A stretch of DNA of 64,000 nucleotides from NCBI RefSeq assembly GCF_023502325.1, contig NZ_JAMFLZ010000001.1, forward strand, positions 186,001-250,000, read 5' to 3'. Positions within the stretch are counted from its first letter, which is position 1, and each line of letters starts with the position of its first letter. Positions 23,862 to 32,919 of this stretch are shown here, piece after piece. A program made the translations under genes and the position numbers. The stretch is from Wocania_A spongiicola (GTDB lineage Bacteria; Bacteroidota; Bacteroidia; Flavobacteriales; Flavobacteriaceae). A model generated the notes under the pieces. It made no database searches and was not told the DNA's origin. It was given only the letters and a program-made list of their open reading frames with translations.

Positions 23862-25880
23862 ATGAGTATAAATAAAGTCTATCAATTTATAATTGTCTTA
23901 ATTTTTATTTTAAGCATTGGATGTAATAATTCTAAAGAATCAATAAAAGTTGATAAGGAATATCGAGCGCTAAAGCATAGTAAAAATATTCTTGATTATA
24001 GCATTACTCCCAAACATTCTGTAGATAAATCTGGTTTAATGTTTTCTGACCAAGGCGCATGGTTTGCATTTGGATTGCATGAAGAATCAAATGAATCTAT
24101 TGGCTTTTCAGGCCCATTTTTAATGACACAACAAAATGGAGTTTGGTTATCTGGATCTCTAATCAATACGATAATAAAAATCAACAATAATTTTGTGTCA
24201 TTAAAAAGAGAAAAGGGCTATAGTTATTCAAGTCATTTAGAACAGCGTTACTCAGAAGATAACGTATTAGTTTTGGAAAAATTAGTTTTTAAAAATGGGC
24301 ATACGGCTTTATTGCAAACTAAGATAAAGAATACTAGCAATGAGAGTGTCAATTTTGAGCTTTTGTGGGGCCATTCTCCTATACTGGTAGATGGTATTTC
24401 GCTTTCGAAAAGTGATAATATCATCAAATTAAATTCTTCAAATACAAATGCTAAGGGCTATTTAACTTTTCCCAAGAAAGGTCATATAGAATTAGTTGAT
24501 TCTTTGCAATACAAAGCAAGAAGCAGTTTCAATTTAGAACCAAATCAAACCAAGGAAGTCGTAATAACTATTACCTTTATTTTTTCAGAATATTCTTGGA
24601 AAGAAGAACAAAAGCAGATTGCAAGTGTGGACTTTGATTCTGTTCTAGAAGTGCGAAAAACGGAAAAAGAATCTCAACTTCAATCAATAATTAAAAACAG
24701 AAAACCACAATTTAAAGACAGTAAATATGCAAATGTCTTAGCAAAAGCACATTTAACATTACAAAATAATTGGCGTTTGGCAGCCGGCGAGTTAAAGTAT
24801 GAAGGTTTATTTCCTAGTTACCATTACGAGTGGTTTAATGGATTTTGGTCTTGGGACTCATGGAAACATGCCGTTGGACTTTCGTACTACGATACTAATC
24901 TGGCTAAAAATCAAATGCGTGCTATGTTTGATTTTCAAAAGGATGATGGGTTTATAGTAGATTGCGTTTATAGAGATACAACTATTGAAGCCCATAACTA
25001 TCGTGATACCAAACCGCCACTTTCCGCATGGGCAGTAGCTAAAATTTATAAAAAGAACGGAGATGATGAATTTGTTAAAGAATTCTACCCAAAACTTAAA
25101 AAATACCATGAATGGTGGTATAACAAGCGTGATCATGATCAAGATGGTTTGTGTGAATATGGCTCTACCGATGGTTCTTTAATAGCGGCAAAATGGGAGA
25201 GCGGTATGGACAATGCCATTCGTTTTGATAACTCGAAAATTCTAAAAAACGAAGAAAATGCCTACTCTTTAAATCAAGAAAGTGTAGATTTAAATGCATA
25301 TTTGTATGCCGAAAAGCTGTATTTAAGTGAATTAGCACTGGTTATAAATAAGCTTGATGATGTAAAGACTTATAAAAATGATGCAGAAATTTTAAAAACA
25401 AAAATTCAATCTCAATTTTTCGATACTATAGATGGCTGGTTTTATGACACAAATATAGATGGAGACATTTTTATTAAAGGAGAAGGTAGTGAAGGTTGGA
25501 CTGCTCTTTGGGCTAATGCAGCAACACAAGAGCAAGCAAAGGCAGTAAAGGAAAAAATGATGAATCCTAAAAAATTCTATAGAAAAGTGCCTTTTCAAAC
25601 CATGAGTGCTGATCATAACAGGTTTGATCCGTTAGAGGGGTATTGGAGAGGTCCAAATTGGTTGGATCAAGCCTATTTTGGAGTAAAAGGACTGCGTAAT
25701 TATGGTTTTAATGATGAAGCAGATAAAGCAACGATTCAAATTATTGAAGGTGCAGATGGAATATTGGGTAAAGGAAAATCTATAAGGGAAAACTATCACC
25801 CTCTAACAGGTGAAGGTTTAAATGCAGAAAACTTTAGCTGGAGTGCTGCACACCTAATTATGTTATTAACGCAAGATTAA
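23862..25880 (+). CDS. glycoside hydrolase family 63-like lipoprotein
   Basis: About 672 residues from the ATG at 23862; the further upstream start is TTG. The lipobox ILSIGC anchors it. A beta-sandwich N-domain is followed by an (alpha/alpha)6 barrel of clan GH-G: WFNGFWSWDSWKHAV matches the GH63 (E. coli YgjK-like) signature, followed by KWESGMDNAIRF and YWRGPNW. GH63 enzymes release alpha-linked glucose by inversion; GH37 trehalase is the nearest alternative. The catalytic acid and base cannot be fixed without alignment. It is the first of three codirectional genes divergent from the regulator. Confidence 0.8.
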   Translation: MSINKVYQFIIVLIFILSIGCNNSKESIKVDKEYRALKHSKNILDYSITPKHSVDKSGLMFSDQGAWFAFGLHEESNESIGFSGPFLMTQQNGVWLSGSLINTIIKINNNFVSLKREKGYSYSSHLEQRYSEDNVLVLEKLVFKNGHTALLQTKIKNTSNESVNFELLWGHSPILVDGISLSKSDNIIKLNSSNTNAKGYLTFPKKGHIELVDSLQYKARSSFNLEPNQTKEVVITITFIFSEYSWKEEQKQIASVDFDSVLEVRKTEKESQLQSIIKNRKPQFKDSKYANVLAKAHLTLQNNWRLAAGELKYEGLFPSYHYEWFNGFWSWDSWKHAVGLSYYDTNLAKNQMRAMFDFQKDDGFIVDCVYRDTTIEAHNYRDTKPPLSAWAVAKIYKKNGDDEFVKEFYPKLKKYHEWWYNKRDHDQDGLCEYGSTDGSLIAAKWESGMDNAIRFDNSKILKNEENAYSLNQESVDLNAYLYAEKLYLSELALVINKLDDVKTYKNDAEILKTKIQSQFFDTIDGWFYDTNIDGDIFIKGEGSEGWTALWANAATQEQAKAVKEKMMNPKKFYRKVPFQTMSADHNRFDPLEGYWRGPNWLDQAYFGVKGLRNYGFNDEADKATIQIIEGADGILGKGKSIRENYHPLTGEGLNAENFSWSAAHLIMLLTQD

Positions 25881-28800
25881 ATGAATTACGATACAATAAA
25901 GATAAATACTAATCAAGCCGAAAGCATACTTTGGGAGCTTTTTAATATAAAAGGAACAGCTTCGCTGCTTCCTGGAGAAGTTGATTTTAATTTTAGAATT
26001 AAAATTGAAAATGAGGATAAATATATTTTAAAAATTTCTCGACCAAATGAAGAAGAGGACTATTTAGATTTTCAACAAAAACTCTTGCAGTATGTAGAAG
26101 TTAATGGGAAAGACCTTGTAGCTCCTAAAGTTGTAAAAGATAAAGAAGGAAACCTCATATCTTCAATTATCGATGATTATGGAAATGAACGAAAAGTACG
26201 CATGTTGTCTTGGGTCACAGGGCGTGTGTGGAGTTCAGTAAACCCTCAACTAGACGATTTACGCTACAGTTTAGGTGAGCAATGTGGATTATTAACTAAA
26301 GCTTTATATGGGTTTGACCACCGTGAAGCACATCGCAATTTTGAATGGGATGTTGCACAATCTCTGTGGACTAAAAAGCATATTGATTTATTTTCTAAGG
26401 AGGAAAAAGAAATAATCACCTCATTTCAGAATCAATTTAAAGGTTTACAGGAAACGTATTCTGATCTTCGAAAAGCAGTAGTCCATAATGATGCAAATGA
26501 CAATAATGTAATTGTTTCAGAGGAATTAGTAAACCCAAAAGTAAAAGCAGCTATTGACTATGGAGATGCTATTCATACCCAAATAATTAATGATTTAGCT
26601 ATTAGCTGTTCTTATTGCATCATGCATCATAACGACCCGCTAGAAGCTGCTTTACCTATTATAAAAGGGTATCATTCGGTATTTCCTTTAGAAGAAAACG
26701 AGCTAGCACATTTGTACATTGCTATAGCTATGCGATTGGTTATTTCTGTTACTAAATCGGCAATCAATAAAATTAAAGAACCAGATAATAAGTATTTATT
26801 AATTAGTGAAAAACCTGCTTGGGAAGTGCTTAAAAAATGGTGTAAAATTAGTCCAGATCTAGCCTATTATAGCTTTAGAAATGCTTGTAGTTTTTCTGCA
26901 CATCCAGAAGAAAAATTATTTAAAACATGGAGTGCTGAGCAATCATATAATCTTTCAGATTTATTCCCTACACTAAATAGGTTAGAGGTTCATCATCTCG
27001 ATTTAAGCGTATCTAGCAAATGGATTGGACACGAAGTAGAATTTAATGATTTAGATTTATTTCAGTTTAAAATCAATCAACTTCAAAAGCAACTTCAAAA
27101 TAAAATTATTGCAGGAGGGTATTTAGAACCACGTCCAATTTATACTTCAACAGAGTATGATAAAATAGGAAACCATGGGCGTGAAAGTAGAACCATTCAT
27201 TTAGGAATAGATTATTGGCTGCCAGAAAAAACGCCTATTCATGCTCTAATGGAAGGAGAGGTGGTAGTTGCTGTAAATGATGCTGGAAATAAAGAATATG
27301 GTGGTTTAGTCATTTTAAAGCATACTACTTCAAACTTTGAATTTTATACGCTTTATGGTCATTTGTCTGTTGAGAGTGCTACTAAACATAAGTTTGGTGA
27401 TATTATAAAAAAGGGTGAAAAGTTTGCAGAGTTAGGAGGTCCAAAAGAGAACGGAAACTGGGCGTCTCACCTTCATTTTCAAGTTATGTTATCCTTATTA
27501 GATTATACTAATGATTTCCCAGGAGTCGCTTACTTTAGACAGATTGATGTTTGGAAAAGTATTTGTCCAGACCCAAATCTATTATTTAAACCGGAAGGAC
27601 TTCAGAATAATATTGAAATTACAGATGAAGATTTAATCTATTACAGAAAGCAACATTTAGGTAAGAGTTTAAGCCTTCAGTATAAAGCTCCTATTAGGGT
27701 GGTTCGTGGTGCTGGCCAATATCTTATGGATCAATATGGGCGTAAATATTTAGATACTGTAAATAATGTAGCTCATGTTGGGCACGAACATTACGCGGTT
27801 GTAAAAGCAGGTCAAGAACAAATGGCGCTAATCAATACAAACTCACGCTATTTGCACAAAAATATTAATGCCTTAGCAAAAGAATTGGCTGAAACTTTAC
27901 CACCAGAACTTAGTGTGTTACATTTTGTTAATTCTGGAAGTGAAGCTAATGAGTTGGCTATACGTATGGTTAAGGCCAATACCCGTGAACGAGATATTAT
28001 AGCAAGCGAAGTTGGTTATCATGGAAACTCAAACATGTGTATTGATATTAGCTCTTACAAGTTTGATGGTAAAGGAGGAAATGGTGCACCAGAATACACT
28101 CATATTTTTCCGCTTCCAGATAAGTTTAGAGGAAAATATAGAGGAAAAGATACGGCAGATAAATACGTTGAAGAAGTTCAAAAGCAAATTGACAAAGTAC
28201 ATAAAAAAGGAAGAGGTGTAGGTGCGTTTATTATTGAACCAATTATAAGTTGTGGAGGTCAAATAGAACTTCCGGAAGGCTTTTTGACTAAAGCGTATAA
28301 ACAAATTAGAGATGTAGGCGGGTTGTGTATTTCGGATGAAGTACAGGTAGGTTGTGGGCGAGTTGGAAAAACATTTTGGGGTTTTCAGTTACATAATGTT
28401 ACTCCAGATATTGTAACCATTGGTAAACCTTTAGGGAACGGACATCCTATTGCTGCTGTGGCCTGTACCCAGCAAGTGGCTGATAAATTTGCAAATGGCA
28501 TGGAGTATTTCAACACTTTTGGAGGAAATCCAGTGTCTTGTGCCATAGCAACTCAGGTTTTGCAAACGGTAAAGAAAGAGAAACTTCAAGAAAACGCTTT
28601 AGAGGTTGGAGAGTATTTAAAATCTGAATTAAAGCAATTATCAGAAGAGTTTCCAATTATTGGTGATGTTCGCGGTCAAGGTTTGTTTTTAGGAATAGAG
28701 CTTATTGATTCTGATATGAATCCTTTAGCAACTAAAACAGATTATCTGGCCAACAGAATGAAAGATTATGGCATTTTAATGAGTACAGATGGGCCAGATT

Positions 28801-28907
28801 ATAATGTGTTAAAAATCAAACCCCCTATGGTATTTACTAAAGAAAACGCTAAAGAATTGATTTTTTACTTAAAAAAAATATTTGCAGAAAATTTTATGCA
28901 ACTTTAA
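25881..28907 (+). CDS. fusion: APH-type kinase, M23 peptidase, class III aminotransferase
   Basis: 1,008 residues in three domains. First, an aminoglycoside-phosphotransferase/hydroxylysine-kinase-like kinase (~1-330; VVHNDANDNNVIV catalytic loop, AAIDYGDAI metal motif). Second, an M23/LytM metallopeptidase fold (~410-560; HLGIDYW, SHLHFQV). Third, a class III PLP enzyme (~590-1008; VNSGSEANELAI, ISDEVQVGCGRVG, TIGKPLGNGHPIAA with the PLP lysine). The PLP part is closest in style to ethanolamine-phosphate/phosphohydroxylysine phospho-lyases, so kinase plus lyase may phosphorylate and then eliminate an amino alcohol; this is inference. The start codon follows directly on the GH63 stop, so they share an operon. 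Confidence 0.88.
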   Translation: MNYDTIKINTNQAESILWELFNIKGTASLLPGEVDFNFRIKIENEDKYILKISRPNEEEDYLDFQQKLLQYVEVNGKDLVAPKVVKDKEGNLISSIIDDYGNERKVRMLSWVTGRVWSSVNPQLDDLRYSLGEQCGLLTKALYGFDHREAHRNFEWDVAQSLWTKKHIDLFSKEEKEIITSFQNQFKGLQETYSDLRKAVVHNDANDNNVIVSEELVNPKVKAAIDYGDAIHTQIINDLAISCSYCIMHHNDPLEAALPIIKGYHSVFPLEENELAHLYIAIAMRLVISVTKSAINKIKEPDNKYLLISEKPAWEVLKKWCKISPDLAYYSFRNACSFSAHPEEKLFKTWSAEQSYNLSDLFPTLNRLEVHHLDLSVSSKWIGHEVEFNDLDLFQFKINQLQKQLQNKIIAGGYLEPRPIYTSTEYDKIGNHGRESRTIHLGIDYWLPEKTPIHALMEGEVVVAVNDAGNKEYGGLVILKHTTSNFEFYTLYGHLSVESATKHKFGDIIKKGEKFAELGGPKENGNWASHLHFQVMLSLLDYTNDFPGVAYFRQIDVWKSICPDPNLLFKPEGLQNNIEITDEDLIYYRKQHLGKSLSLQYKAPIRVVRGAGQYLMDQYGRKYLDTVNNVAHVGHEHYAVVKAGQEQMALINTNSRYLHKNINALAKELAETLPPELSVLHFVNSGSEANELAIRMVKANTRERDIIASEVGYHGNSNMCIDISSYKFDGKGGNGAPEYTHIFPLPDKFRGKYRGKDTADKYVEEVQKQIDKVHKKGRGVGAFIIEPIISCGGQIELPEGFLTKAYKQIRDVGGLCISDEVQVGCGRVGKTFWGFQLHNVTPDIVTIGKPLGNGHPIAAVACTQQVADKFANGMEYFNTFGGNPVSCAIATQVLQTVKKEKLQENALEVGEYLKSELKQLSEEFPIIGDVRGQGLFLGIELIDSDMNPLATKTDYLANRMKDYGILMSTDGPDYNVLKIKPPMVFTKENAKELIFYLKKIFAENFMQL

Positions 28908-28917
28908 AATTACATTA

Positions 28918-31900
28918 ATGAGGTTAAAACTATTATATATTTTACTTTTTTGTATTGCCTTAGGTTGCAAAAAAACAGCGTTAATTGAAATTCCAGATCA
29001 AACATTTCATTATAATCATAAAATATTTGAAGACCATAAATTACAACCAAGAGCTACTTATTTTGGTTTTGAATCTGCTAATATTTTAGCTAAAGAAAAC
29101 TCAAAACGTTTTTTTAGCTTAAATGGTGAATGGAAATTTCATTGGGTCAAAAAGCCAAAGCAAAGACCAACTACATTTCAAAACATTAATTTTGATGATT
29201 CAAATTGGGGCACAATTCCTGTCCCTGCTAATTGGGAAGTAGAAGGTTATGGACATCCCATTTATTTAGATGAACGCTATCCGTTTACTACAAAATGGCC
29301 GAATGCTCCAACAGATTATAACCCTGTAGGTACATATAGAAAAGAAATAAACCTTACTAAAGCGTTTTTATTGGAGGATGTTATTCTTCACTTTGCAGGT
29401 GCAAAATCAGCCATGTATGTTTATGTTAATGGAGATTATGTAGGCTATTCTCAAGGCAGTAAAACACCTGCTGAATTTAATATTACTAAATATCTTAAAG
29501 AAGGCAAAAACGTGATTGCATTACAAATGTTTCGCTGGAGTGATGCCAGCTATCTTGAAAGCCAAGATATGCTGCGTATGAGTGGGATTGAGCGCGATGT
29601 ATACTTATACACTCAGCCAAAGATTTTTGTTTCAGACTATCATGCGTATACTAATTTAGATGATTCTTATACTAATGGCATTTTTAAGGGTACAATTACT
29701 GTAACAAACAATTCAGATGTTAGTGTAAAACGGCAAATGCTATTAGAGTTATTAGATGATAAAGCCTCTGTTTTTTCAGACTCTATAATGATAAATATAC
29801 CGGCAAATTCTAAAGCTGAATTTAATTCAAAAAGTATTATAGAAAATGCAAAACAATGGTCGGCTGAAGCCCCTAACTTATACACTATAAAAGTAGCTTT
29901 GAAGGATGAAAACCAGAAGCAAAACAATCAATACATTAAAAGGCATATAGGATTTAAACGTATAGAAATTATAAACAGTCAAGTATTAGTGAATGGTAAA
30001 GCTGTTTATTTTAAAGGAGTAGATCGCCACGAAACAGATCCTTATACGGGTCATATCGTTTCGAAAGCATCTATGGAAAGGGATATTAAAATGATGAAAC
30101 AGAATAACATTAATGCTGTGCGTTCTTCACATTATCCTAACGATCCTTATTGGTTAGATTTATGCGACAAGTTTGGACTTTATGTTATTGATGAAGCTAA
30201 TATTGAAAGCCACCCATTGGCAATTCAAGAAGATTCTCAAATAGGAAATGAAATGTCCTGGTTACCAGCACACATGATGCGAACTCAACGCATGTATTAT
30301 CGCGATAGGAACCATCCTTCTATCTACTCTTGGTCCTTAGGAAATGAAGCAGGGACAGGCAATGTGCTCAAAAGTACTTACAAGTGGTTAAAGGAACATG
30401 AAAGTAATCGTATAGTTCAATATGAACCGGCTAGAAAAGAAGATTATACTGATGTTTATTGTCCTATGTACCCTAAACCTGAATACTTGATTAACCATGG
30501 TAAATCTGATTCAGACAAACCATCAATAATGATAGAGTATGCTCATGCCATGGGTAACTCTGTTGGCAACTTGCAAGATTATTGGGACATCATTGAAACT
30601 TATCCTAATCTTCAGGGAGGCTATATTTGGGATTGGGTGGACCAATCACTTGAATATAAAGACAAAAACGGAAAACCCTATTTAGCTTACGGGCACGATT
30701 ATCACCCAGATTTACCAACAGATGGAAACTTTTTAAATAATGGTTTAGTAAATCCATATCGTAATCCGTATCCACATTTAACAGAGGTTAAAAAAGTGTA
30801 TGAGCCTATTCAAATTAATAATATAGGTAACGGAGTTATAGAAATTGAAAATAAAAACTTTTTTACTAACCTTTCAGATAAAACAATGACATGGAAAATC
30901 TTGAAGGACGGAAAAGAAGTTTTTCAGGATAGCAGCATTTCAGTTAATGTTAAGCCACAAGAAGTTAAAAAAATTAACTTAAAAAAGTTTCCAAAACCTT
31001 TTTCTTCTGAAAGCGAATATATTCTCCAAGTGAGTTTAATTCAAAACGAAACAAAAAATTTAATTCCGAAAGGGCATGAAATTGCTTGGGACCAATTTAT
31101 TATTCAAAAAGGCATCTATTCTAAAACGTCTAGATCTAGGGTTAATAATTTAGAAATAATAACACAAAACGACGCTATTGAAATAAAAAATGAAATAGTA
31201 ACCTTAACAATTGATGCAAAATCAGGAGAAATCAAATCTTGGGTTTTTAATGGAAAAGAAATAACCAATCAACCTATTCGCCCAAATTTTTGGCGCCCCC
31301 CAACCGATAATGATTTAGGGAACAAAATGCATACTTGGGCAAAGATTTGGCAAGATGCATCTTATAGTTACTCAGCTAACTTAATTGAAAAACCAACAAA
31401 TAAGGGCAATGGCACGAGCTATAAAGTTGCGTACACACTACCAAATAATGAAGCTAATATTGAAATTAGATATACCCTAAGTAATAGCGGTGCTTTAGAT
31501 ATTGATTTTAGTTTCAAACCAAACCAAACAGGATTGCCTAATATCCCAAGATTAGGAATGTACATGACTTTATCTAAAGCTTTTACAAACATCTCTTGGT
31601 ACGGGAATGGTCTTGAAGAAAGCTATTGGGATAGAAAAACAGGAGTAAAAGCGGGTATTTATACAGGCGAAATAAAAGACCAGTTTGTAAGATATCCTCG
31701 CCCTCAAGAAACTGGAAATAAAACAGATGTGCGCTGGGTTGAAGTATCTTCTAGTAATCTATCTTTGAAAGCAACAAGTAATGAATTATTAAATACAAGT
31801 GTGTGGCCATTTACAATGAAAGAAATTGATTTTAATGGTAAAGATGCAGGCGAATCTGCCTCAGGTTTGGTTCCTGTAACTAAAAAACATGGAGCAGACA

Positions 31901-32049
31901 TAAAAACGGGAAATGTTGTGCAATGGAATATAGATTATCTTCAAATGGGAGTTGGAGGAGATACTTCTTGGGGAAGGTTTGTTCATCCAGAATATATTAT
32001 TCCTGCTAGTAAAGCATATTCGTATTCATTTAGTATAGAGCCTAAATGA
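28918..32049 (+). CDS. glycoside hydrolase family 2, beta-galactosidase type, lipoprotein
   Basis: About 1,043 residues from the ATG at 28918, giving a lipobox CIALGCKK; the upstream in-frame ATG overlaps the previous gene and is less likely. LacZ-like domains: sugar-binding jelly roll, immunoglobulin-like domain, TIM barrel with acid/base Glu in SLGNEAGTG and nucleophile Glu in MIEYAHAMGN, and the C-terminal Bgal_small_N domain (RPPTDNDLGNKM). It should cleave beta-galactosides in the periplasm or at the surface. It ends the plus-strand operon of the polysaccharide locus. Confidence 0.93.
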   Translation: MRLKLLYILLFCIALGCKKTALIEIPDQTFHYNHKIFEDHKLQPRATYFGFESANILAKENSKRFFSLNGEWKFHWVKKPKQRPTTFQNINFDDSNWGTIPVPANWEVEGYGHPIYLDERYPFTTKWPNAPTDYNPVGTYRKEINLTKAFLLEDVILHFAGAKSAMYVYVNGDYVGYSQGSKTPAEFNITKYLKEGKNVIALQMFRWSDASYLESQDMLRMSGIERDVYLYTQPKIFVSDYHAYTNLDDSYTNGIFKGTITVTNNSDVSVKRQMLLELLDDKASVFSDSIMINIPANSKAEFNSKSIIENAKQWSAEAPNLYTIKVALKDENQKQNNQYIKRHIGFKRIEIINSQVLVNGKAVYFKGVDRHETDPYTGHIVSKASMERDIKMMKQNNINAVRSSHYPNDPYWLDLCDKFGLYVIDEANIESHPLAIQEDSQIGNEMSWLPAHMMRTQRMYYRDRNHPSIYSWSLGNEAGTGNVLKSTYKWLKEHESNRIVQYEPARKEDYTDVYCPMYPKPEYLINHGKSDSDKPSIMIEYAHAMGNSVGNLQDYWDIIETYPNLQGGYIWDWVDQSLEYKDKNGKPYLAYGHDYHPDLPTDGNFLNNGLVNPYRNPYPHLTEVKKVYEPIQINNIGNGVIEIENKNFFTNLSDKTMTWKILKDGKEVFQDSSISVNVKPQEVKKINLKKFPKPFSSESEYILQVSLIQNETKNLIPKGHEIAWDQFIIQKGIYSKTSRSRVNNLEIITQNDAIEIKNEIVTLTIDAKSGEIKSWVFNGKEITNQPIRPNFWRPPTDNDLGNKMHTWAKIWQDASYSYSANLIEKPTNKGNGTSYKVAYTLPNNEANIEIRYTLSNSGALDIDFSFKPNQTGLPNIPRLGMYMTLSKAFTNISWYGNGLEESYWDRKTGVKAGIYTGEIKDQFVRYPRPQETGNKTDVRWVEVSSSNLSLKATSNELLNTSVWPFTMKEIDFNGKDAGESASGLVPVTKKHGADIKTGNVVQWNIDYLQMGVGGDTSWGRFVHPEYIIPASKAYSYSFSIEPK

Positions 32050-32075
32050 TAAAATAAAAAATGAATTGCTGGGTT

Positions 32076-32918
32076 TTAAAGCATTAAGAAGTTTATGCTT
32101 TTGTCTATAGTTTCTTTTAAGTGGTTAGGTAATATGGATTCCTCCCAAGGATGTTTGGCTCCAAAAACATGATTTGCGCCTTCAATAATTTCTAATTGGC
32201 TATTTAAATTCCATTGATGGAGTTCTTTTGCTTCATCTACAAAAACACTAGTATCATTATCTCCATGAATGATTAAATATGGAATTTTTAAGTTAGAAAC
32301 TGCTCGCTTAATGGTAAGCCTGCTTTCGTTGGTAATGAAGTCTTCATAAAACTGAAAATAATGAGGCATGTGCTGTTTTGTTCTGCCATTTAAAACATAT
32401 TTAACACCGCTTTTTTTCCATTGTTCTAAATCTCCAGTGGTTGCTGTTCGCTTTCCAAAATCGCAAACACCCGCTAAGCTAATTACTCTTTTTATTCTAT
32501 TATTTTCTTCTGCTTTTATAGTTACAATTCCGCCAGCTCTACTATGTCCTATTAAAGCTATATTGTTTATATCAACTTCATTCTTAAATTTTAAATTATT
32601 GTATACCCAGTCTATAACGGTTTCTAAATCGTCTAATTCTTTAGTATAATTGTTGTTTCCAAAAGCTTTCAAATCTGGAAAGTCAATAGGCTCTTCTACT
32701 GTACCACCATTATGAGAAAAGTTGAATTTTATAAAGTAAAACCCAGCATCAGCAAAAGCCTTAGCCATTAAATTCCATGCCCCCCAATCTTTAAATCCTT
32801 TGTAACCATGACAAAATACTATTATAGGTTTTTTAATACTATTACCATTAAAAAACAAATCTATTAAAATAGGTTTTTCGTGTTTACCGCTAATAATTAT
32901 ATTTTTTTCAATAGTCAT
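32076..32918 (-). CDS. alpha/beta hydrolase
   Basis: About 280 residues from the ATG at 32918 (MTIEKNIII), which lies immediately after the stop of the addB-like gene upstream. Serine nucleophile elbow: GHSRAGG. The charge-relay residues are likely the Asp in HGDNDTSVFV and the His in EGANHVFGAKHPW. No signal peptide, so cytoplasmic. It resembles the dienelactone-hydrolase/acetyl-xylan-esterase-like hydrolases of Bacteroidetes, but the substrate is unknown. Confidence 0.85.
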   Translation of the reverse strand: MTIEKNIIISGKHEKPILIDLFFNGNSIKKPIIVFCHGYKGFKDWGAWNLMAKAFADAGFYFIKFNFSHNGGTVEEPIDFPDLKAFGNNNYTKELDDLETVIDWVYNNLKFKNEVDINNIALIGHSRAGGIVTIKAEENNRIKRVISLAGVCDFGKRTATTGDLEQWKKSGVKYVLNGRTKQHMPHYFQFYEDFITNESRLTIKRAVSNLKIPYLIIHGDNDTSVFVDEAKELHQWNLNSQLEIIEGANHVFGAKHPWEESILPNHLKETIDKSINFLML

Positions 32919-32919
32919 T

